DNA from: Anaerolineae bacterium
GTDB taxonomy: Bacteria > Chloroflexota > Anaerolineae > Aggregatilineales > Aggregatilineaceae
Assembly (NCBI GenBank): GCA_016929355.1
Contig: JAFGJA010000361.1
Location: 1 to 6,779, forward strand
DNA: 6,779 nt
Direction of reading: 5' to 3'
The position numbers and the translations under genes were made by a program. Each line of letters opens with the position of its first letter. Positions within the stretch are counted from its first letter, which is position 1. Below are positions 1 through 4,967 of the stretch, one piece after another. A model generated the notes under the pieces. It was not told the origin of the DNA and did not search any database. It saw nothing but the letters and a program-made list of their open reading frames with translations.

Positions 1-111
1 CGACAACTGGCTCCAAAACCTGCTGATTTCAACTTCCATGCAGCCTGTTCTTTATGTGCCACAAAATCCGTTAGAATGAGGAATTTCTTAAATCACATCG
101 TGGAGAGAGAA

Positions 112-1335
112 TTAAATCACCCGCACGGGCGTACCCACCTCGGCCCAGTTGAAGAACCACTCCGCCTGATCGGTGGGCAAGTTCACACAGCCGTGACTCA
201 TCGGGCGGCCAAAACTGTTATGCCAGTACGTGCCGTGAATACCGTAGCCCTGGTAGAAGTACATCGTATAGGGCACATCCGGCAGGTAATAATCCGGGCC
301 GCTCATGTCATCGGTGACATACTTGACATAGATTTTGAAATCGCCCTTGACGGTTGGCGTCGCAGGGAGGCCGGTGGAGGTCAGGTAGGAATGCACCAAC
401 TGGCCGTTTTCATAGGCATAAATGCGCTGCTGATCCGTCGAAACGACAATGGACTTACCGGCACTCGTCGGGGCGGCAGGCGCATCGGCAGCCGTCGGCG
501 TATAGATACTCTGCGCCGGGATCGCTAATTCCTGGCCCACCCACAGCAGATCGGGATTCGCCAGTGCGTTCAGCGCGACAATATCGGCCATAGCTACGCC
601 ATACAACCGCGCGATCAGGGCTAATTCCTGTCCTGCTTCGACAATATGGGTCGTCGTGGGACCGTTATAATTACTGGTGAATTGGGTCGTTTCCGCGAGC
701 GGTTCCGTTTCGATCATGCTCAATTCGAAGATACTATCCGCGATTTCGCCCTCAAGATTCTCGTACAGACGGTTGAGCATCACCGGTACATCCATCACGC
801 GCCCCGCCACGCCCGGCGCGGCGTCCATGTTGATGTTCTCCGTCAGGCTGACTAGCATGTGCTGCGTCTGTGACAAATCAACCGTATACCAGGGTTGTAT
901 CTGCGTGTTGGGCGCGGCTTCGGTAGCGCGCTGCACCGTGAGCGGAATATCGACCCCGATGCCGAGTTCGTCTAACGTAACCATCCAGGTCCGCGCACCA
1001 TCGCGCAGCGTGATCGTGCGATTCGGGATCGCGTAATAGGCTAATGTTTGCTCCGCCTGTCCCACTGTCTGATCACCAAGCGGCACGCCCGCCACCTGCA
1101 CGCCCGCCGGCAGCGTGATCGCGGTCACGACTTGTTGACTGGCCGAGCCGTTGGCCGATTGATGAGACGGGGACAGCGCCACCCACACCAGCGCCGCAAG
1201 GCTGATCAGGGTGATGATCCCGGCCACGCCCACCCCGCCCGCGATCAGCCAGAACGTAGGCGAACGCCGCGCCGAAACCGGGCGATGATCCACCGGTGTA
1301 AAATAGGATGATGGCTGTGATGAGTTGGTATGCAT
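112..1335 (-). CDS. Membrane-anchored L,D-transpeptidase with YoaR-like, LysM and YkuD domains
   Basis: A 407-residue protein expected to form or remodel peptidoglycan cross-links by L,D-transpeptidation outside the membrane. After a short polar N-terminus (RR at 23-24) there is one hydrophobic segment at about 28-54, read as a signal anchor. Residues of about 70-135 resemble the putative peptidoglycan-binding region of YoaR/VanW-type proteins (VAGVPLG, then a repeated A/L-rich helix). A LysM domain lies at about 229-273 (HIVEAGQELALIARLYGV, ending VGQELAIP). The YkuD catalytic domain spans about 294-407 with HGTYWH at 367-372 and SHGCVN at 380-385; Cys383 is the nucleophile. All catalytic motif residues are present, so it should be active. 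The ATG is supported by AGGGAG at 1345-1350, nine bases upstream. The catalytic domain runs to the very C-terminus. It is divergent from the response regulator at 1522. The YoaR-like assignment is the least certain part. Confidence 0.93.
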   Translation of the reverse strand: MHTNSSQPSSYFTPVDHRPVSARRSPTFWLIAGGVGVAGIITLISLAALVWVALSPSHQSANGSASQQVVTAITLPAGVQVAGVPLGDQTVGQAEQTLAYYAIPNRTITLRDGARTWMVTLDELGIGVDIPLTVQRATEAAPNTQIQPWYTVDLSQTQHMLVSLTENINMDAAPGVAGRVMDVPVMLNRLYENLEGEIADSIFELSMIETEPLAETTQFTSNYNGPTTTHIVEAGQELALIARLYGVAMADIVALNALANPDLLWVGQELAIPAQSIYTPTAADAPAAPTSAGKSIVVSTDQQRIYAYENGQLVHSYLTSTGLPATPTVKGDFKIYVKYVTDDMSGPDYYLPDVPYTMYFYQGYGIHGTYWHNSFGRPMSHGCVNLPTDQAEWFFNWAEVGTPVRVI

Positions 1336-1364
1336 AGCAGTTGCTCCCTAGAACGTCATTTACA

Positions 1365-1387
1365 TGCTGTATTGTATAAAAACAGCA
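1365..1387. promoter_or_regulatory. Inverted repeat across the candidate -10 box, possible operator
   Basis: TGCTGT (1365-1370) and its exact complement ACAGCA (1382-1387) flank 11 bases that include the minus-strand TACAAT box. A dyad in this position is typical of a repressor site, but the half-sites are only 6 bp. The inner CTGT...ACAG recalls the E. coli LexA box; the 11-base gap is wrong for that site (8 bases), so I do not assign a regulator. Confidence 0.22.
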
Positions 1388-1398
1388 GGGGAAGTGAA
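1371..1398 (-). promoter_or_regulatory. Candidate promoter of the L,D-transpeptidase gene
   Basis: On the minus strand TTCACT (1393-1398) is separated by 16 bases from TACAAT (1371-1376), close to sigma-70-type -35 and -10 boxes. Transcription would start near 1364 and leave a leader of about 28 bases containing the AGGGAG ribosome-binding site. The match was made by eye and the -35 box is only 4 of 6. Confidence 0.3.
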
Positions 1399-1450
1399 TG
1401 GACGTATGCTACACGTCAGCACTACGCCCAACCTACGCTTTTAGCAATGA

Positions 1451-1479
1451 TTGATTTTCTGGTAAACTTAGGGAAGAAT
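1451..1479 (+). promoter_or_regulatory. Candidate promoter of the response regulator gene at 1522
   Basis: TTGATT (1451-1456) and AAGAAT (1474-1479) are spaced by 17 bases, giving a start near 1486 and a leader of about 36 bases. An alternative is the extended -10-like TGGTAAACT at 1460-1468. Both are weak matches; the position between divergent genes is the main support. Confidence 0.22.
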
Positions 1480-1521
1480 CTGGTTTTATCGGCATCATTT
1501 AAAATGGAGGGTTATTGTACT

Positions 1522-2370
1522 ATGTCAAAAAAGCGCCTGCTGATTATTGAAGACGATGTGGATGTCTCCGAAATGTTGGTGACATACTTCAATTCACAGG
1601 ATTACGAAGTGTTTCATGCCGAAGAAGGCGCGGATGGAATTGCCCTGGCACGATCCAAAATGCCCAACTTGATCCTGTTGGATGTGATGCTGCCCGATAT
1701 GGACGGCTTTGATGTGTGTAAAGAACTGCGGACGACCACTCTCACCAAATACATCCCCATTACGTTTTTATCGCAGCGTGATGGGCGCGCCGATAAGGTC
1801 GCCGGGCTGGAACTTGGCGCAGACGATTATGTCACCAAGCCCTTCGACATCGAAGAACTGCGGCTGCGGGTCCAGGGATCGATCCGGCGCGCGGGCCGTG
1901 ATCATTTGCATGAAGCGCGCACCGGCTTACCCGGCGGGCCGATGGTCGAGGCCGAACTGCGCCGCTTGCAACAGGAAGAGAACTGGGCTTTTCTGAATAT
2001 GACGATCATCGGCTTTGGCACGTTCCGCGAGACGTATGGTTTTCTCTCGGCAGATGAGGCGTTGAGTCTGGCCGCGACGGTCCTCACCGATGTGGTGACA
2101 GAACGCGGCACGCCGCACGATTTCATTGGTACACCCGAAGAAGCCCGCTTTGTCCTGTTCACTTTTGCCGCCGATGTCGCCGGGATCAAAACCGCCCTGG
2201 TCGATGAATTTAATGAGCGCGCCAAAACGCTCTATAACTTCGTGGATGCTGAACAAGGCTACATTGTCGTGAATCCCGGCACAGCGGATGAACGCCAGGA
2301 ACCATTGATGCGTTTTGCTATCACGGAAAGCTCGGTATTTGAGTATTTTGAGCGGAAACACGCCGAATAA
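1522..2370 (+). CDS. Response regulator: intact receiver plus degenerate GGDEF-like domain
   Basis: A 282-residue cytoplasmic response regulator. The receiver covers about 4-123: acidic pair D11/D12, phospho-acceptor D54 (LLDVMLPDMDG), switch S84 and K106 (KPF), so phosphorylation by a histidine kinase or phosphotransfer protein is expected. The C-terminal part (about 128-280) looks like a GGDEF fold: TGLPGG at 134-139 matches the usual TGLPNR entry, 155-192 matches the strand-helix with FxExYG, and 200-215 sits where the GG[D/E]EF signature should be but reads GTPEEARF. Without the signature it should not make cyclic di-GMP; it may bind a ligand or partner. I chose ATG 1522 because GGAGG lies at 1506-1510 and the receiver begins at once. 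The frame is open up to 1330, but those residues look non-coding and the region holds the divergent promoters. No kinase is encoded nearby. Confidence 0.9.
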   Translation: MSKKRLLIIEDDVDVSEMLVTYFNSQDYEVFHAEEGADGIALARSKMPNLILLDVMLPDMDGFDVCKELRTTTLTKYIPITFLSQRDGRADKVAGLELGADDYVTKPFDIEELRLRVQGSIRRAGRDHLHEARTGLPGGPMVEAELRRLQQEENWAFLNMTIIGFGTFRETYGFLSADEALSLAATVLTDVVTERGTPHDFIGTPEEARFVLFTFAADVAGIKTALVDEFNERAKTLYNFVDAEQGYIVVNPGTADERQEPLMRFAITESSVFEYFERKHAE

Positions 2371-2372
2371 GT

Positions 2373-2418
2373 GGCGTGAGGCACGCCTGAACTCGCCGCG
2401 ATTATGCGGGAATCGCGG
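2373..2418. terminator. Two perfect hairpins between convergent genes, possible bidirectional terminator
   Basis: Directly after the stop codon at 2368-2370 there is GGCGTG (2373-2378), a three-base loop and CACGCC (2382-2387). A second stem follows: CCGCGATT (2396-2403), a seven-base loop and AATCGCGG (2411-2418). Both stems are perfect and GC-rich and lie between the 3' ends of two convergent genes. No run of T follows either hairpin, so a classical intrinsic terminator is not shown; they may instead protect the 3' end of the mRNA. Confidence 0.4.
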
Positions 2419-2586
2419 GCTTGCTGTCATGTGATGCGTTTGGGGATTGCGGGGTGACATATTGGCACATCGTCCGGTTGGGCGATCCCACCCAGGGCGT
2501 GGAAGTGCTGCAAGCCAATATCATCTATACGACAGCAGCGGCCCCTTAACGATCATCGTGCGCGAGTTAACGCTCAAGCCAACCGC

Positions 2587-3537
2587 TTAGATAACCGGCG
2601 TATCTGCTTCGGGGTTGGTTTGATTGAGAATTTCGTTGATGGCTTGCGCCGCGCGTTTGCTATAGAGCCAGACCACGCCGCGTTTGGCCTCAATTGGGCA
2701 AATGACCAGCAGTGATACGCGGTGGACCTGCCCGAAATCAATGATGTACACCCCATTATTGGAGCCTTCCAGATAGGTGGTGTAGAACTGCGACTCGCCT
2801 AAGATGTTGATCAGGGGATTGCTCGGCCCCTTATCCACCCCTAACGCCCGCGTCAAGAGCAGCAAATCGCTGCTATCGAGTTTACCGGCGGTCCCCACCA
2901 GATTATTATCCGAATCGACCAGCCCAATAAACTGCGCATCAATACGCGCATAGAGATCGCCGAGTGCTTTGTTGATATGCGTAAACTGCATCTGCGTAAT
3001 CACCAGCGCCGTGGAGCGCGGACTGGGCAGCGCCGGTTTTTCACCATTTTCCGACACGGATTTAACGGCGCGGTGGGCTTCCATTTTGCGCATTTCGCGC
3101 AGTTGGAGATCGATTCGCATCAGGATAAAGTCCAGATTGATCGGCTTGCTGACATAATCCAACGCACCGAGGCGAAACGCGGCCACTGCCGATTTTGCGG
3201 ATAAGGTATCATCAATCAGAATCACCGGCACATTGGCACACAGCGAACTGGCAGCCGTCAACAGATCGATCCCGCTCAGATCGGGCAGATTGACATCCAC
3301 CAACGCGATTGAGAACTTCTGTGTAATTAACCGATCCAGCGCCTTTTCAAAACTCGACGCGAGACTCACCCGATAGTTGCCCGCACTTTCGAGTGTCGCC
3401 ACGAGCATTTCGCGCGTTACTGTATCCCCAGTCACCACGAGAATCTGTTCATCTGCGGTTCCCTGCGATTCGACCACACGAACCTTCCTTGTCACTACCC
3501 TGCTTAAAAACCCGGTCCCATATGTTTGAATATACAC
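2587..3537 (-). CDS. Atypical receiver protein with C-terminal Roadblock/LC7-like domain
   Basis: A 316-residue cytoplasmic protein. Residues of about 30-148 form a receiver fold: phospho-acceptor position D81 (ALVDVNLPDLSG) and K131 (SKP) are kept. The acidic pair at the end of strand 1 is replaced by T36-G37 (ILVVTGD), and the Thr/Ser switch after strand 4 is D109 (VILIDD). Mg2+ binding and phosphorylation are therefore doubtful. A polar, proline-containing linker (about 151-180) leads to about 185-305, which has the Roadblock/LC7 pattern: helix, FIGLVDSDNNLVGTAG hairpin, helix, then GESQ...YLEGSNNGVYIIDFG and VSLLVICP strands and a final helix. Such domains partner small GTPases of the MglA type in bacteria, though none is seen here. 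The GTG at 3535-3537 has AGGGGAG at 3545-3551, seven bases upstream; a second GTG at residue 21, behind AAGGAAGG, would also keep the whole receiver. The Roadblock call rests on pattern only. Confidence 0.87.
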   Translation of the reverse strand: MYIQTYGTGFLSRVVTRKVRVVESQGTADEQILVVTGDTVTREMLVATLESAGNYRVSLASSFEKALDRLITQKFSIALVDVNLPDLSGIDLLTAASSLCANVPVILIDDTLSAKSAVAAFRLGALDYVSKPINLDFILMRIDLQLREMRKMEAHRAVKSVSENGEKPALPSPRSTALVITQMQFTHINKALGDLYARIDAQFIGLVDSDNNLVGTAGKLDSSDLLLLTRALGVDKGPSNPLINILGESQFYTTYLEGSNNGVYIIDFGQVHRVSLLVICPIEAKRGVVWLYSKRAAQAINEILNQTNPEADTPVI

Positions 3538-3681
3538 CGTTATGCTCCCCTATTGTAGTGCAAATCGCCACGAGTGGAATAAAAGTTGTGTATAACTGCG
3601 GTAAGAATTTGATTATTCTTTACACAATATCTATTAAAACAGACTTTCATCTGGTATTCAGCCCCCAAAAGTTAGGCCCTA

Positions 3682-3795
3682 ATGGAGAAAACAAATAGAT
3701 TTCGCATGATTCTGTAGGGGTGAACCAATGTGTTCACCCTGGGCCGATGTGCTGGTCGGCCCCTACATTATGCGTGTTTGCATTGTTTTCTCCAT
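3682..3795. repeat. Nested palindromic repeat, MITE-like or REP-like
   Basis: The outer arms ATGGAGAAAACAA (3682-3694) and TTGTTTTCTCCAT (3783-3795) are exact complements of 13 bp. Inside them CGCAT (3703-3707) pairs with ATGCG (3770-3774), and TGTAGGGG (3713-3720) pairs with CCCCTACA (3760-3767). Two hairpins fill the centre: GGGTGAAC (3718-3725) with GTTCACCC (3732-3739), and GGGCCGA (3741-3747) with TCGGCCC (3756-3762). The whole can fold as a long stem topped by two hairpins. There is no coding capacity. The core resembles dispersed GTAGGGGCGAAC...GGTCGGCCCCTACA palindromes that I recall from Chloroflexota and cyanobacterial genomes; that link is from memory, not a search. No target-site duplication is evident. 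Confidence 0.75.
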
Positions 3796-3855
3796 AAATG
3801 GTTTGCGCGACAAATTAGCCCGGCGCAAGCAGCAAAGTTGGCGATAACATCATCT

Positions 3856-3877
3856 TGAGTTTGACGATTCAAACTTA
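3856..3877. promoter_or_regulatory. Hairpin or dyad, possible operator
   Basis: AGTTTGA (3858-3864) and TCAAACT (3869-3875) form a perfect 7-bp inverted repeat around a four-base centre, extendable by one G-T and one T-A pair. It lies about 40 bases upstream of the TATAAT box at 3917. It could be a protein-binding dyad for the gene at 4046 or a remnant of the neighbouring repeat. Confidence 0.3.
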
Positions 3878-3916
3878 TACCGGTTCGATCCCCGCACATC
3901 TACATTAATCACTTAT

Positions 3917-3922
3917 TATAAT
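3917..3922 (+). promoter_or_regulatory. Candidate -10 box for the gene at 4046
   Basis: A perfect TATAAT, with no good -35 box at 16-18 bases upstream. It would give a start near 3929 and a leader of about 115 bases. The next possible pair, TTGTTA (3932-3937) and TTAAAA (3956-3961), is weaker. Confidence 0.3.
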
Positions 3923-4045
3923 CCATTACGGTTGTTAAAATGGGTTATGAGCCTGTTAAAAAGTATTAAAACGTTTGTGATTCTGCCTCATCAGAGTCAA
4001 AATGAGATTTCAACTTAATAATTGCGGCTGCAAGGAAGATGAATC

Positions 4046-4879
4046 ATGAGTGAGTTTCCCCGCACAATAGTTGGCGGCGTGAGCCTGCCCCGTTTGATCG
4101 CTGGTACGAACTGGTTTTTAGGCTATTCCCATACCTCAACTGCTAAAGATGACTTTATCAAGGAACACCAGACGCGCGAACGGATCGCGGCCATCCTGAC
4201 GGTGTTTCTGGAACGGGGCATTGATGCGGTCATGGCCCCGCTTTCGCCGCACCTGGAACACGCCATCCAACAGGCGGAAGATCGCGCCGGGCGCGGCATG
4301 ATCCGTATTTTGACGCCGAGCTTCAACATCACTCCCGGCGGCGATCCGGCCAATGAGCCGGAACCTGTATTGGATCGCACGCGCGAACTTGGCGCGACGT
4401 TCTGTTTGCCGCACCAATGTGTAACCGATGCGCTGATTGACCGCATGACGCACAAAATCCGCGACATCGACAAATACACACGCCTGATCCGTGAGCGAGG
4501 CATGATTCCCGGTCTGTCCACGCACATGCCGGAAGCGGTGGTTTATGCCGATCAAACCGGCGCGGATATTGCGACTTATATCCAGTTGTATAACGCGGCG
4601 GGCTTCTTGATGCAGGTCGAGGCGGATTGGGTGATGAAGATCATCCACGAGGCCAAGAATCCGGTCATGACGATCAAACCGTTGGCGGCGGGCCGGTTGC
4701 TGCCGGTAGTGGGGCTGGCGTTCGTCTGGAACACGATCCGTGAGCAGGACATGGTGACGATTGGCACGACTACGCCCGATGAAGCGCGTGAAGTGATCGA
4801 TCTCTCGCTGGATATGTTGAGCCGCCGCGCCCCAGACATTAAATTGCAAGCCACGCGCAGCAAGGCGTCATTGGTGTAA
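4046..4879 (+). CDS. Conserved-looking TIM-barrel-like protein, function unknown
   Basis: A 277-residue soluble protein without signal peptide or membrane segment. I do not recognise the family for certain. The sequence has the rhythm of an alpha/beta barrel: strand 1 with GTNWFLGYSHTS (20-31), strands near DAVMAPLSPH (60-69), RILTPSFN (87-94), GATFCLPHQC (116-125), GMIPGLSTH (152-160), FLMQVE (187-192), VMTIKPLAAGRL (207-218) and VTIGTTTPDEAREVID (237-252). The last two resemble the end of aldo/keto reductases, where the final G-T-T-x-x-E segment contacts cofactor phosphate, but I cannot place the Asp-Tyr-Lys-His tetrad. Conserved-looking H29, H69, H123, H160, E163 and K211 could serve metal binding or catalysis. 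The ATG is supported by AAGGAAG (4032-4038). It is co-directional with adenine deaminase, 88 bases downstream, which has its own -10 box, so shared function is only suggested. Confidence 0.85.
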   Translation: MSEFPRTIVGGVSLPRLIAGTNWFLGYSHTSTAKDDFIKEHQTRERIAAILTVFLERGIDAVMAPLSPHLEHAIQQAEDRAGRGMIRILTPSFNITPGGDPANEPEPVLDRTRELGATFCLPHQCVTDALIDRMTHKIRDIDKYTRLIRERGMIPGLSTHMPEAVVYADQTGADIATYIQLYNAAGFLMQVEADWVMKIIHEAKNPVMTIKPLAAGRLLPVVGLAFVWNTIREQDMVTIGTTTPDEAREVIDLSLDMLSRRAPDIKLQATRSKASLV

Positions 4880-4887
4880 TCCGATTT

Positions 4888-4904
4888 TAGGGCAAGTGCC
4901 CCTA
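4888..4904. repeat. Small hairpin related to the TAGGGG/CCCCTA repeats
   Basis: GGGC (4890-4893) and GCCC (4898-4901) flank AAGT, with TA before and CTA after, so the stem continues across one bulged C. Reversed, it reads GTAGGGGCACTTGCCCTA, which shares the GTAGGGG end of the palindrome at 3682-3795. It lies just after the stop codon at 4877-4879 and could act as a weak terminator, although no T-run follows. Confidence 0.35.
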
Positions 4905-4923
4905 CGATCTACTCGATTCACGG

Positions 4924-4929
4924 TATAAT
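4924..4929 (+). promoter_or_regulatory. -10 box of the adenine deaminase gene
   Basis: A perfect TATAAT in the context CGGTATAATC lies 38 bases before the ATG at 4968. The expected start near 4936 gives a leader of about 32 bases. No clear -35 element is visible at the right distance. The short leader leaves no room for a purine riboswitch. Confidence 0.5.
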
Positions 4930-4967
4930 CCTCTACGCCTAGTGAGCATGGCGAAAGGAACGAGATC

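Larger units (their letters stand above)
3538..4045. other. Intergenic control region between divergent genes
   Basis: About 500 bases with no believable gene; it is more AT-rich than its surroundings. It holds, in order, the ribosome-binding site of the minus-strand receiver gene (3545-3551), an AT-rich stretch (3580-3660) with no convincing minus-strand promoter, a long nested palindrome (3682-3795), a hairpin (3856-3877), a TATAAT box (3917-3922), spaced TTAAAA motifs (3935-3971) and the ribosome-binding site of the plus-strand gene (4032-4038). Promoters for both flanking genes must lie in it. Confidence 0.8.

Noticed and set aside
88..120. Direct repeat TTAAATCAC at 88-96 and 112-120, covering the transpeptidase stop codon
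   Set aside because: Only 9 bp, two copies, AT-rich; likely chance or a small local duplication with no visible role.
1330..1521. N-terminal extension of the response regulator up to an upstream ATG at 1330
   Set aside because: The translated residues look non-coding, would overlap the start of the opposite gene, and a GGAGG-supported ATG at 1522 begins exactly at the receiver.
3587..3595. A DnaA-box-like TTATACACA on the minus strand, suggesting a replication origin
   Set aside because: It is a single box; no cluster, no dnaA or dnaN gene and no AT-rich unwinding repeats are present.
3393..3698. Plus-strand open frame running from the receiver gene into the intergenic palindrome
   Set aside because: It is antisense to a real gene at first, then reads through AT-rich non-coding sequence and ends in the repeat; no domain is visible.
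3876..3898. A tRNA T-arm-like GGTTCGATCCCC, hinting at a tRNA gene or an attachment site
   Set aside because: The five bases on each side of the loop do not pair properly, and no acceptor, D or anticodon arm can be built upstream.
4136..4849. Minus-strand open frame within the TIM-barrel-like gene
   Set aside because: It has no recognisable motif or ribosome-binding site, and its composition is that of an antisense shadow.
4880..4967. Purine riboswitch upstream of adenine deaminase
   Set aside because: The predicted leader is only about 32 bases and the gap has no three-way-junction pattern or conserved purine-aptamer loops.
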